Shown in pieces: positions 24,615-33,067 of a DNA stretch of 64,000 nt. Both the position numbers and the translations under genes were made by a program. The notes under the pieces were generated by a model. That model did not search any database and was not told the DNA's origin. It saw only the letters and a list, made by a program, of their open reading frames with translations. Numbering within the stretch: the first letter of the stretch is position 1; each line of letters opens with the position of its first letter. Source of the stretch: Nocardioides humilatus. GTDB lineage: Bacteria; Actinomycetota; Actinomycetes; Propionibacteriales; Nocardioidaceae. The stretch is taken from positions 1,241,685-1,305,684 of the forward strand of contig NZ_VUJV01000001.1 in the NCBI RefSeq assembly GCF_008373755.1. The letters run 5' to 3'.

Positions 24615-25432
24615 GTCTTGTCCGGGAGTACGGCGGCCACGCGCGCCAGCAGACCACCGTCGACGCGCACGTCGGCTCCGGTGATGAACGACGCAGCGGG
24701 TCCGGCGAGGAAGGCGATCGCCTCGCCCAGCTCCTCGATGGTGCCGACCCGGCCGAGCGGGTGCATCAGGCCCCAGTTGGCGATGTTCTGCTCAGCTCCT
24801 TCGGGGGTGCCATCGCTCCACAACGCGGCGGAGGCGCGCAGCATCGGGGTGTCGACCGAGCCGGGACTGACGGTGTTGACCCGCACGCCGTACTCCGCCT
24901 CGTCGAGCGCCATCGACCGCCCCATCGCGTGCAGGGCGCCCTTGGTGGTCGCATAGGCGACGACCTTGTTCTGCGAGGCCGACCCCTGCACCGACGACAC
25001 GATGACGATGCTCCCGGCCGGGGACTGGCGCAGGTGCGGCAGCGCGGCGCGGCAGGACAGGAAGACGCCCTTGAGGTTGACGTCGAACGTGCGGTCCCAG
25101 ATCTCGTCGGTCGTCTCGACGGCGTCGCCGTAGGTCTGGATGCCGGCCGAGGTCACGAGCGTGTCGAGGCGCCCGAACTCGGCGACGGTCGCCTCGACGG
25201 CCGCCACCGACGTGGCAGGGTCCTCGATCGGCCCGGCCAACCCGATCGCCCGGCCGCCTTCCTCACGGATCCGCGCCGCCATCGCTGCGCTCTCGTCGAG
25301 GTCCAGGCCGTGCACCGCCACCGCTGCTCCCTGACGGGCCAGCACCAGCGCAGCGCCGGCGCCGATGCCCGTCGAGCCTCCGGTGACCAGGGCCACCCGG
25401 CCGGCGTGGGGACCCTCGTGCTGGGCGCTCAT
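24611..25432 (-). CDS. Short-chain dehydrogenase/reductase (sugar-acid operon, copy A)
   Basis: 273-residue classical SDR. Cofactor motif TGGSTGIGAG, the NAG-type motif altered to TSAGIQ, catalytic serine in VIVSSVQG and the Y-x-x-x-K as YATTKGA. It would oxidise a hydroxyl of a sugar, lactone or keto-deoxy acid; NAD versus NADP cannot be decided firmly. The ATG at 25432 overlaps the epimerase-like stop (ATGA); the frame is open further upstream but lies within that gene. FAH-type hydrolases plus SDRs in such clusters are known from non-phosphorylative L-fucose/L-rhamnose routes. Confidence 0.88.
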   Translation of the reverse strand: MSAQHEGPHAGRVALVTGGSTGIGAGAALVLARQGAAVAVHGLDLDESAAMAARIREEGGRAIGLAGPIEDPATSVAAVEATVAEFGRLDTLVTSAGIQTYGDAVETTDEIWDRTFDVNLKGVFLSCRAALPHLRQSPAGSIVIVSSVQGSASQNKVVAYATTKGALHAMGRSMALDEAEYGVRVNTVSPGSVDTPMLRASAALWSDGTPEGAEQNIANWGLMHPLGRVGTIEELGEAIAFLAGPAASFITGADVRVDGGLLARVAAVLPDKT

Positions 25433-26367
25433 GGCCGCTCCTTGCTCTCGATCGTGATGCTGTGCGTGATGGTCGTCGCCCCCGACGGTGCGATGGACAG
25501 GCAGCTCTCGCGGTCCTCGCCGCCGGTGATGGTGCTGGCAGGCTCGATCGCAAAGGCGCGCGCTCGGCGGTGCCACGGGAAACCCTCGGTGTGGTGGAGC
25601 TCCTGCCAGAACCAGGCGTAGGGAAGCGCGGCATCCCACTCGAGCCGTACGCCGACGCCGAGGTCGAGGTTGGTGATCGACGCCCAGTGGCCGTCGAAGT
25701 CCGACAGCCAGCCGAAGGCCATCCGCCGCTCCCCCGGCAGCGGCAGGTCCCGCAGGTCGGTGTCCTCGGCGGCGGGCCAGGAGTGCGTCGACCCGGGAGC
25801 CACGAAGCTGCCCTCGGTTGCCGGGTCCGCGGTGTAGCGGCGCGCGCCCGTGTCGATCCTGACCCGCCCGTCGAGGAAGGCTCCACCGAAGGCGGGGTGG
25901 CTGATGTAGTCGATCTCGAGCCCGACGTCACTGAGGTTGGTGAGCGTGTCGGTGATCGTCAGCCGGTCGCCGGTGAGGGCCAGGTCCCGATCGATGCGGA
26001 GCGGGACGGTGTAGAGGTCGACCGCGAGCCGCGCGGTCGCGGCGTCGGCCTCCACCACAGTCCAGGTCGCCGCCATCGCCTCGCCGTGGAAGGTGGTGGG
26101 CGCTCCGTGGATCGGCCGCGGCGCACCGGCGACGGGGCACAGCAGCTGCCAGCCCCCGCGGTAGCGCTCGAGCGGACCCGCGACCGGGTCGTACGACGTC
26201 GCCGCCTTGCGACCGTCGCGGACCGCTTGCGCGTGGTCGGCCCAGGGGGTGCGGAAGAGCACGTCGGTCCCCGTCGCCCGGTGGACCAGGCTGACGATGT
26301 CGGCGCCGCCCGCCGGGTCGACGACGACCTCGACGGCTGCGCTGCGGAGGGTGACGAACTCGCTCAT
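25429..26367 (-). CDS. Aldose 1-epimerase-like protein
   Basis: 312-residue galactose-mutarotase-fold protein. Beta-sandwich sequence with the conserved histidine in IDYISHPAFGG and a late aromatic/acidic region (PYAWFWQELHHTEGFPW). The family interconverts anomers of sugars, or sits as accessory proteins in sugar clusters. Start at 26367 is one base after the SMP-30 gene stop. The first catalytic histidine of classical GalM is not clearly identifiable, so it is called epimerase-like. In context it could supply the correct anomer to the dehydrogenase or lactonase. Confidence 0.75.
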   Translation of the reverse strand: MSEFVTLRSAAVEVVVDPAGGADIVSLVHRATGTDVLFRTPWADHAQAVRDGRKAATSYDPVAGPLERYRGGWQLLCPVAGAPRPIHGAPTTFHGEAMAATWTVVEADAATARLAVDLYTVPLRIDRDLALTGDRLTITDTLTNLSDVGLEIDYISHPAFGGAFLDGRVRIDTGARRYTADPATEGSFVAPGSTHSWPAAEDTDLRDLPLPGERRMAFGWLSDFDGHWASITNLDLGVGVRLEWDAALPYAWFWQELHHTEGFPWHRRARAFAIEPASTITGGEDRESCLSIAPSGATTITHSITIESKERP

Positions 26368-26368
26368 G

Positions 26369-27241
26369 TCAGCCCCGGAAGCCGCTGACCGGGACGCCGG
26401 CGACGCCGATGTTGATCGCGAACACCGAGCCGGCGAGCGGCTGCGCGGCCAGCGCTTCCTCCGACAGACCAGCGTTGGCAGAGGTGATGTAGAGCGTGCC
26501 GTCGGCCGAGATCGCACAGCTGGACGCGTTCGCGACGGGCATCGTGATCACGCCCGTCTGCTCACCAGCGGGGCTGTAGCGCCGCACCTCCCAGCCGTCC
26601 CACATCGCGATCCAGATGTTGCCGTCGAGGTCGACCGCGAGGCCGTCCGGATAGGCGCCGTCGACCGCGCAGAGTGCGGAGAACTCGCCCACCTCACCGG
26701 AATCGGCATCGAAGTCGGCCCGCAGCAGCACGTACTTCTGCGTGTCGATCAGGTACATCGTCTGGTCGTCCGGGCTCCACCCGATGCCGTTGGGCTGGGT
26801 GAGTCCGCGCGCATGGACGGTGCTCGGTCCGGTCCCGTCGTAGCGGCGCAGCTCGCCCCCACCGGGCGTGAAGTCCATGAAGAGGGACCCGCCCCAGGCA
26901 CGGCCGCGGGAGTCGCACTTGGCGTCGTTGAACCGCAGGTGCGGCTCGGCCAAGCACGGGTCGACCATCGTGAGGCCACCGTCGGGCGTCCACAGGCCAA
27001 AGCCGTCGGAGACGGCCAGCAGGAAGCCCGGCTCGTCGGTCCGCGGCAGTGCGGCACCGACCATCGTGTCGAAGTGCTCGGACTCCGTCGCACCTGTCAC
27101 CAGCTCGGTCTGGAAGAGCCAGCCCTGCGTGATGTCGACCCACACGAGGTTGCCGGTGCGGCTGTCGAGGACGGGCCCCTCGCCCACCTCGGCGGACGCG
27201 GGGACGACGACCTCGGGCGCGCCGAGCGACTCGACGCTCAT
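26369..27241 (-). CDS. SMP-30/gluconolactonase-family lactonase
   Basis: 290-residue six-bladed propeller protein of the SMP-30/regucalcin family that hydrolyses aldonolactones with a bound metal. The N-terminal metal glutamate is in EGPVLD, the central asparagine in GLTQPNGIGWSPDD and the aspartate in YPDGLAVD. The ATG at 27241 overlaps the RraA-like stop as TGATG; a GTG one codon earlier is possible. It would open the lactone produced by an SDR in the same operon. Confidence 0.9.
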   Translation of the reverse strand: MSVESLGAPEVVVPASAEVGEGPVLDSRTGNLVWVDITQGWLFQTELVTGATESEHFDTMVGAALPRTDEPGFLLAVSDGFGLWTPDGGLTMVDPCLAEPHLRFNDAKCDSRGRAWGGSLFMDFTPGGGELRRYDGTGPSTVHARGLTQPNGIGWSPDDQTMYLIDTQKYVLLRADFDADSGEVGEFSALCAVDGAYPDGLAVDLDGNIWIAMWDGWEVRRYSPAGEQTGVITMPVANASSCAISADGTLYITSANAGLSEEALAAQPLAGSVFAINIGVAGVPVSGFRG

Positions 27242-27906
27242 CACAGGACTCCGAACTTCTCGAACGCGTCCGAGGGCTTCATGCCCTCACGGACGGCGAC
27301 GCGGAAGAGCGACTCGTCCGCGCTCTTGGCCAGGGCAGCGTCGACGACCTGTTCGATCAGAGCGGCGGGCACCACCACGACACCGTCGTCGTCACCGACG
27401 ATCAGGTCGCCGGGCGCCACGCTGACGCCGGCCACGTCGATCGGCTCGCTCACGCGGCGCTGCTCGATGCGGCCGTTGGCGTCCCTGGGACTGGTGCCTC
27501 GGGAGAAGACCGGGAAGCCCATCTCACGCACCATCGGGGTGTCGCGGATGTAGCCGTCGGCGATGGTGCCGCGCGCGCCGCGGAAGCGGATCGCCGTCGA
27601 GGTGAGCTCGCCCCAGATCGCGGCATCGCTGGACGTGCTGGCCACCCACACCTCGTCGGTCCCGATGTTGTCGAGGGCGTCGAGCAGACCGATGTAGGGG
27701 ACCTCGGGCGGGGCATCGACGATCTCGACGACCGTCGGGTAGGCGTAGCCGACCAGCACCTGGTCCTCGACCGTCGGGCGGAGGCCGGGTTCGAGGCTCT
27801 GGTTGCGATAGCCCAGCCCGTCGAGGATGTCGGAGACCAGAGCGCTGCGCAGGTCCTCGGCGAGCTTGTCGAGAGCGGCCGTGTCATAGGGCCGAGCGGT
27901 ATTCAT
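27241..27906 (-). CDS. RraA-family protein (HMG aldolase / keto-acid lyase-like)
   Basis: 221 residues of the RraA/MenG/HMG-aldolase family, recognised by the G-D-x-x-V segment DLIVGDDDGVVVVP and the GARGTIADGYIRD motif carrying the family's arginine and aspartate. Members with these residues act as class II pyruvate aldolases or oxaloacetate decarboxylases; others only bind RNase E. In a sugar-acid operon the aldolase/decarboxylase role is more likely. Start and stop overlap neighbours as TGATG. The substrate is not determinable from sequence. Confidence 0.85.
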   Translation of the reverse strand: MNTARPYDTAALDKLAEDLRSALVSDILDGLGYRNQSLEPGLRPTVEDQVLVGYAYPTVVEIVDAPPEVPYIGLLDALDNIGTDEVWVASTSSDAAIWGELTSTAIRFRGARGTIADGYIRDTPMVREMGFPVFSRGTSPRDANGRIEQRRVSEPIDVAGVSVAPGDLIVGDDDGVVVVPAALIEQVVDAALAKSADESLFRVAVREGMKPSDAFEKFGVL

Positions 27907-28988
27907 CACTCCTCCTCCACGGCGCGGACCGCCGCATTCATCCAGCCGAGGGCGTAGGCCATCCCGGCGTGCCACGGGGCGGCACAGGTCATCTGGGGCG
28001 TGTGGTCCGGCATCAACATGCCGTCGAACCCGTTGTCCCGGTAGGTGCGCAGGGCACGGAACATGTCGACGTAGCCCTCGTCCAGGAACGTCTCGTGATA
28101 GTCGGGCACCCGCCCGATGACGTTGCGGAAGTGGACGTAGCCGATCCGGTCGGCCTTCGCGTAGCGCGCGATCAGCTCGTAGATGTCGATGTCCGGGATC
28201 TCCGAGACGGTGCCCTGGCAGAAGTCGAACGCGTGGTGGCGGCTGTCGGCGAGGCCGACGAACCGGTCGAGACCCGCTTCGCTGGTCAACACCCGCGCGG
28301 TGTTGCGCAGGACCGGCAGCGGCGGGTCGTCGGGGTGCGCACACAGCCGTACGTCGACCTCCTCGGCCACGGGCAGCATGGCGGCGAGGAAGTACTCGAT
28401 CCGCGCCCACAGCTCGTCGGCCGTCACCTGGCCGACCGTGGGGCCGTCGGGATCGCCGACGGCCCCCTCGTCGTAGTCCATGTTCCAGACCTGGCCGCAC
28501 GGGATCTCCGGCTGCCGACCCAGCGATGCGGCGTCGAAACCGATCGACTCCGCTCCTCCCCGCGCGAACGGACCCTGCCGATGCCCCCAGACGCCGGCGA
28601 GCGAGAAGTTGTAGCCCATCCGTCCGATCCCGAGCTCGCCCAGGATCCGCAGGTAGTCCTGCAGCTGGGCGATCTGCTCGTCCCGGCGAGGACCGGCGAG
28701 CAGGACGTCGTACCAGTGACCGGGGTCGAAGTTCTCGATCGCGTGCAGCTCGAGCCCGGCGTCGGTGACCTTGCGCTGGATGCCGGCGATCTCGTCGATC
28801 GTCCACGGCTCCCCCACCCGGTGGGTCGGGCCCCAGCCGGATGCGCGGCCGGTCGACTCGGGGATCCGCGGTCCGCCGCTGAAGTAGTCGACGAGGTGGG
28901 CGACGACATGCGTCGCGCCGGCCTGCTTGGCGAAGCGCAGGTTGTCCTCGGTGAGCATGTGCCGGTAGAGACCGAGCCCGACCTTCAT
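27906..28988 (-). CDS. uxuA: Mannonate dehydratase-like protein (copy 2)
   Basis: 360-residue UxuA-family TIM barrel with the same metal and substrate motifs as copy 1 at 21837: LCAHPDDPP, FCQGTV, HFRNVIG and MPDHTPQ. The two copies are clearly divergent overall, so they are not a recent duplication. Start overlaps the enolase-like stop (ATGA) and stop overlaps the RraA-like start (TGATG). It may dehydrate a different aldonate from copy 1, or one of the two may be an epimerase/isomerase of this fold. Confidence 0.83.
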   Translation of the reverse strand: MKVGLGLYRHMLTEDNLRFAKQAGATHVVAHLVDYFSGGPRIPESTGRASGWGPTHRVGEPWTIDEIAGIQRKVTDAGLELHAIENFDPGHWYDVLLAGPRRDEQIAQLQDYLRILGELGIGRMGYNFSLAGVWGHRQGPFARGGAESIGFDAASLGRQPEIPCGQVWNMDYDEGAVGDPDGPTVGQVTADELWARIEYFLAAMLPVAEEVDVRLCAHPDDPPLPVLRNTARVLTSEAGLDRFVGLADSRHHAFDFCQGTVSEIPDIDIYELIARYAKADRIGYVHFRNVIGRVPDYHETFLDEGYVDMFRALRTYRDNGFDGMLMPDHTPQMTCAAPWHAGMAYALGWMNAAVRAVEEE

Positions 28989-30259
28989 GAGCTGCCCCTC
29001 AGGGGGAACGGTGCCAGCGGGATCCCGCCGAGCACCTCGTCGATGCGCAGGAGCTCGTTCCACTTCGCGGTCCGCTCGCTCCGCGTGATCGAGCCGACCT
29101 TGAGGATGTCGGCCTGCCACCCCACGGCGAGGTCGACGATCGAAGTGTCCTCCGTCTCGCCCGACCGGGCGGAGACGATGGTCGACCAGCCGGCAGCCCG
29201 GGCCGCGGCGTGGGCCTCGCGCGTGTGGGTCACGGTGCCGGCCTGGTTGACCTTGATCAGTGCGGTGTTGCACGCGCCGTCGGCCACCGCGGTCCGGATC
29301 CGGTCGGCGGTGGTCACGATGTAGTCGTCGCCGACGACGAGAACGCGCCCACCGTTGCGCTTCGTGAAGTCGCGCATGCCGACCGGATCGTGCTCGCCGG
29401 CGGGGTCCTCGATGGCGACGATCGGATAGGAGTCGAGCCAACCGCTCAGCACGTTGAGCCAGTCGGAGCGCTCGTAGACGCGGTCCTCGGACTCCAGCCG
29501 GTAGCGGCCGCCGTCCTCGAACTCGCTCGCGGCGACGTCGAGCGAGATGGCCAGGTCGACGCCCGGGACGAAGCCCGCGCGCTCGATGCCGAGGGTGAGC
29601 AGCTCGAGCGCCTCCTCGTTGTTGCGGACGGCCGGCCAGTGCCCACCCTCGTCCGCGACGCCGAGTGCCGGGCCACGCGCGAGGAGCAGCGCACCGACAG
29701 CCAGGTAGACCTCCGCGACCTGGGTGAGCGCCTCGTCGATGCGATCGGTGGCGATCGGGACCACCATGAAGTCCTGCAGGTCGACCCGGCGGGCCGCGTG
29801 CGCTCCACCGCCGATGATCTGGATCTGCGGGCGTGGCAGGTGGGTCGGGTTCGCCGTGAGGTGCCGCCAGGTCGGGACGCCGCGGGCCGCAGCGGCGGCG
29901 TGCAGCACGGCCAACGAGGTCGCGACCGTCGCGTTGCCGCCCAGAGCCTCTCGGGTCGGCGAGGGGTCGAGCTCGTCGAGGATGTTGTCGACCGCCGTCT
30001 GGTCCTCGACGGCCGCACCGAGCAGAGCCGACCGGATGACGGTGTTGACGTTGTCGACCGCGCGGCGCACACCGAAGCCGCCGAGCAGGTCACCACCGTC
30101 GCGCAGGTCGGTGGCCTCGGCCGAACCACGCGACGCACCGGCAGGCGCGATCGCCCGCCCCAGCGCACCGGTGGCGGTCGTGACGTCGACCTCGACGGTC
30201 GGACGGCCGCGGGAGTCCCACACCTCGCGAGCACGGACGTCGGCGATGACAGCACTCAT
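28985..30259 (-). CDS. Divergent enolase paralogue in a sugar-acid operon
   Basis: 424 residues, aligned by eye along the full length of phosphopyruvate hydratase (EVWDSRGRPTVEVDV start, SGETED and SERTAKWN near the end). Retained relative to yeast enolase: His159 (His154 here), Glu211 (Glu204), the three metal ligands (Asp241, Glu284, Asp311), Lys345 (Lys336) and Lys396 (Lys387). Changed: the loop serine 39 is Ala40 (PAGASRG), Glu168 is Asp163 (QDFM) and His373 is Ala364 (VSARSGETED). These positions bind the second metal, assist catalysis and contact substrate, so it is unlikely to be the housekeeping enolase. Location between a kinase and a mannonate dehydratase suggests a phosphorylated sugar-acid substrate. 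The ATG at 30259 overlaps the kinase stop. Confidence 0.85.
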   Translation of the reverse strand: MSAVIADVRAREVWDSRGRPTVEVDVTTATGALGRAIAPAGASRGSAEATDLRDGGDLLGGFGVRRAVDNVNTVIRSALLGAAVEDQTAVDNILDELDPSPTREALGGNATVATSLAVLHAAAAARGVPTWRHLTANPTHLPRPQIQIIGGGAHAARRVDLQDFMVVPIATDRIDEALTQVAEVYLAVGALLLARGPALGVADEGGHWPAVRNNEEALELLTLGIERAGFVPGVDLAISLDVAASEFEDGGRYRLESEDRVYERSDWLNVLSGWLDSYPIVAIEDPAGEHDPVGMRDFTKRNGGRVLVVGDDYIVTTADRIRTAVADGACNTALIKVNQAGTVTHTREAHAAARAAGWSTIVSARSGETEDTSIVDLAVGWQADILKVGSITRSERTAKWNELLRIDEVLGGIPLAPFPLRGSS

Positions 30260-31272
30260 GACAGGTGGCTCCTCCACGCGTCGAACACACCCAGCAGGTC
30301 GAGCGACCGGTGCCGGATCAAGGGAATCGCGAATCGTCGTACGGCGTCCTGCGCGGTCGCGTCGAGATACTCGACCGGCGACCGGCCGTCGACCCGCGCG
30401 AGCATGAGCGCGGGCAGCAGGGCGCCGGCGCGCTCGGCGATCTCGGCGTCGAGCTCCCAGGACGCGTGGCTCAGGTAGGTCCGGGTGAGTGCCTCGGCGC
30501 TGCCGACGAGATCGGTGACCGCGGCGTCAGGCAGCAGGCACTTGAGCAACAGGTGGTTGACGCAAAACGCCACGTCGAACGAGGGGTCTCCCCAGACGGC
30601 CGTCTCGGCGTCGATGAGGACCGGACCGCGCGGTCCGATCAGGATGTTCTTCGGGCTGACGTCGCCGTGGACGAGGACGGACCGGTGGCTCCGCAGGGAC
30701 TGGACGATCTCGCCGACGTGTGGGGCGAGATCGGCATGCGTCGTCACCAGCCGTTGGAGGTAGGGCTCGATCCGGAGCGCCGCGAACAGTGTGTCGTTGG
30801 CGAAGTCCCGGGCAAGACGGGGCCGCTCGGAGGTGTGTCGGTGGATGCGCCCGAGCAGGTCACCGACCCGGGCCGCGTCGCGCTGGTCGACCTGGCCGGC
30901 GAGCAGTTTCCCCTTCCACAGCGCGTGCTCGGACGGGTCGAGGTACTCCAACGCCAGCAGGTGGCGCTCCTTGTCGTAGGCGAGGACCTCGGGGCAGGCA
31001 CCCGGCACCAACGACGACACCGTCGCGAGCCAGCCGGCCTCGGCGTCAGCACGCGCCACGGGCGCCTTCCACCCCGCTGCCACCCGGAGCTCGGCGAGCG
31101 GCGTCTTGACGACGACCTGCCGGGACCCGTCGCTCACCCGCCACACGTCCGAGGAGACACCGCCCCCCAACGGCTGCAGCGTGAGGTCCTCCCCACCCAG
31201 CAACCGCTGCGCGGTCACGAAGCCGACGACGTCGGCTGCGCTCGGACCTCTCACCTGCTCGGACACCTGCAT
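30256..31272 (-). CDS. APH/choline-kinase-fold small-molecule phosphotransferase
   Basis: 338-residue kinase of the aminoglycoside-phosphotransferase superfamily. The glycine loop is QPLGGGVSSDVW, the phosphate-anchoring lysine is in QVVVKT, the catalytic loop is VLVHGDVSPKNILI and the metal aspartate is in LIDAETAVWGDPSFD. Relatives phosphorylate hydroxyls of choline, methylthioribose, fructosamine or antibiotics. Coupling by overlap to the enolase-like gene and position inside the sugar-acid operon argue for a sugar or sugar-acid substrate rather than antibiotic resistance. Seven bases separate it from the FAH gene upstream. Confidence 0.85.
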   Translation of the reverse strand: MQVSEQVRGPSAADVVGFVTAQRLLGGEDLTLQPLGGGVSSDVWRVSDGSRQVVVKTPLAELRVAAGWKAPVARADAEAGWLATVSSLVPGACPEVLAYDKERHLLALEYLDPSEHALWKGKLLAGQVDQRDAARVGDLLGRIHRHTSERPRLARDFANDTLFAALRIEPYLQRLVTTHADLAPHVGEIVQSLRSHRSVLVHGDVSPKNILIGPRGPVLIDAETAVWGDPSFDVAFCVNHLLLKCLLPDAAVTDLVGSAEALTRTYLSHASWELDAEIAERAGALLPALMLARVDGRSPVEYLDATAQDAVRRFAIPLIRHRSLDLLGVFDAWRSHLS

Positions 31273-31279
31273 CGTCGTC

Positions 31280-32173
31280 TCAGCCCAGGATCGCGGCCGG
31301 GTCGAACGCGACCTCGGGTGCCCGGCACGCCTGGTGCAGCTCTCCGATGCCGTCGATGTGGGTCGTCACCTCGTCGCCGTCCGTCAGGTAGCGCGGCGGT
31401 GTCATGCCGAGCCCGACCCCGGACGGCGTCCCGGTGAGGATCACGTCGCCGGGCCGCAGGGTGACGATGTGCGAGAGGTAGGAGACCAGCTGCGGGATGC
31501 TGAAGATCAGGTCGGAGGTGTTGCTCTTCTGCACGGTGTGGCCGTTGACCCGGGTCTCGACGCCGATCGCGTCGGGGTCGTCGTACTCCTCGGGCGTCAC
31601 GAGCACCGGTCCGAGCGGGAGGAAGCCCTCGAAGGACTTGCCCAGGCTGAACTGGGGCTTCGCCCCACCCAGCAGCTGGACGTCGCGGGCCGAGTAATCC
31701 TGCGCCGCGGTCAGACCGGCGACGTAGGTCCAGGCCTCGTCGCGCGCGACGCGGCGAGCAGTGCGCCCGATGACGACGGCGAGCTCGACCTCCCAGTCGA
31801 CCTGGTCGGTCGGCAGCTCGAGCACGCCGCGCGGGGCGGCAACGGCGCTGGGGAACTTCGTGAAGACGAGCGGCACCTCGGGGAGCGGCAGGCCGGCCTC
31901 GTGGGCGTGGGCCGTGTAGTTGAGACCGACCGCGAGCACCTGCCCGGGGACAGGTACGACGGCATCAAGCTCGTCGTCGCTGCCGGCGTCGACGGGGATG
32001 TCGATGTCGAGCTCCGACTCGAGCGCGCCGTGCGCCCAGAGGAGGAAGTGGTCCCAGTCGGCGTAGACGTCGCCGAGGTCGGGACCGAACAGCCCCGCGC
32101 TCGCCGCAGCGACGTCGAGGTAGCCGCCGTCCACGACCAGTGCGGCGCGACCGCGCAGGTTCGCCAATCTCAT
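31280..32173 (-). CDS. Fumarylacetoacetate-hydrolase-family protein
   Basis: 297 residues of the FAH family. The metal site is read from EVPLVFTKFPSA, the acidic pair VDWEVELAVVIG and the downstream SLGKSFEGFLPLGP; VILTGTPSGVGLGM is the family C-terminal signature. Members hydrolyse or decarboxylate diketo acids, including 2,4-diketo-3-deoxy-L-fuconate in non-phosphorylative fucose catabolism, or act as keto-deoxy-acid dehydratases. An SDR directly upstream makes the keto-deoxy sugar acid to diketo acid to hydrolysis sequence attractive. ATG at 32173 with GGAAG upstream. Confidence 0.88.
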   Translation of the reverse strand: MRLANLRGRAALVVDGGYLDVAAASAGLFGPDLGDVYADWDHFLLWAHGALESELDIDIPVDAGSDDELDAVVPVPGQVLAVGLNYTAHAHEAGLPLPEVPLVFTKFPSAVAAPRGVLELPTDQVDWEVELAVVIGRTARRVARDEAWTYVAGLTAAQDYSARDVQLLGGAKPQFSLGKSFEGFLPLGPVLVTPEEYDDPDAIGVETRVNGHTVQKSNTSDLIFSIPQLVSYLSHIVTLRPGDVILTGTPSGVGLGMTPPRYLTDGDEVTTHIDGIGELHQACRAPEVAFDPAAILG

Positions 32174-32220
32174 GTCTCTTGCTCTTCCTTCGTTGCTCGG
32201 TCTTCGTGCTGGGGTGGTCG

Positions 32221-32985
32221 TCAGCCGGCGGTGATGCCGCCGTCGATGATCAGGTCGGTGCCGGTGATGAAGGCCGCGGCGTCGCTGGCCAGGTAGACGG
32301 CGGCTTCGGCGATCTCGCGCGGGAGGCCGAGCCGGCCGAGCGGCTGGCGGCCGACGAGCTGCTCGCGCCGGGCGACCGGGTCGTCGGCCTCGTCGAGCAG
32401 CCGGCCGACCCACGGGGAGTCGACCGTGCCGGGGCAGACGGAGTTGCAGCGGATGCCCTGGCCGGCGTACTGCACCGCGATCTGCTTGGTCAGCGCGATC
32501 ACGGCACCCTTACTGGCGCAGTAGGCGGCCCGGTCGGGCAGGCCGATCATGCCGGCGACCGACGCGGTGTTGACGATGACGCCGAAGCCCTGCGTGAGCA
32601 TCGAGGGCAGCAGGTGCTTGCAGAAGAGGTAGGTGCCGCGGACGTTGACGTCGAACACCCGGTCCCACTCGTCGGCCTCGACGTTGACCACCGACTTGGT
32701 GCTGCCGATGCCGGCGTTGTTGAACAGCGTGTCGATCGGGCCGAGGTGGCGCACCTCGTCGATCGCGCGCCGGACCTGGGCCTCGTCGCTCACGTCGACG
32801 TTGACCCGCACGGCCTCGCCCGGCACGTCCTCGGTGCGCAGGTCGGCCGCGACGACCTCGGCCCCTCGTGCGAGCAGCTGGGCCGTGATGGACAAGCCGA
32901 TCCCCGATCCGGCTCCGGTCACGAGCGCCCGGCGGCCGGCGAAGTCGTTGCTCACGATGAGCGGCTGATCGGCGACCACAGTCAT
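32221..32985 (-). CDS. Short-chain dehydrogenase/reductase (sugar-acid operon, copy B)
   Basis: 254-residue SDR: TGAGSGIG cofactor motif, NNAG at NNAGIGST, serine in NTASVAG and YCASKGA catalytic pair; an aspartate/arginine after the second strand (VVAADLRTED) suggests NAD preference. The start at 32985 (MTVVADQ) has AGGA eight bases upstream; a frame extension to 33012 lacks one. Divergent in sequence from copy A. In related clusters such SDRs oxidise aldoses at C1 or keto-deoxy acids at C4. Confidence 0.9.
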   Translation of the reverse strand: MTVVADQPLIVSNDFAGRRALVTGAGSGIGLSITAQLLARGAEVVAADLRTEDVPGEAVRVNVDVSDEAQVRRAIDEVRHLGPIDTLFNNAGIGSTKSVVNVEADEWDRVFDVNVRGTYLFCKHLLPSMLTQGFGVIVNTASVAGMIGLPDRAAYCASKGAVIALTKQIAVQYAGQGIRCNSVCPGTVDSPWVGRLLDEADDPVARREQLVGRQPLGRLGLPREIAEAAVYLASDAAAFITGTDLIIDGGITAG

Positions 32986-33067
32986 GGGTCGGGTCCTGTT
33001 CTCTTCATGCACCGCTCGGGCGCTGTTGGCGGAGTTGCGCTAGGCAGGCGGGGACGCCGCCCGGGGG

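Noticed and set aside
28985-30259. Calling this gene the housekeeping enolase (eno)
   Set aside because: Three active-site substitutions and its position within a sugar-acid operon argue against it.
30256-31272. Aminoglycoside resistance kinase
   Set aside because: Fold motifs are shared, but overlap with catabolic genes in a sugar-acid operon makes resistance unlikely.
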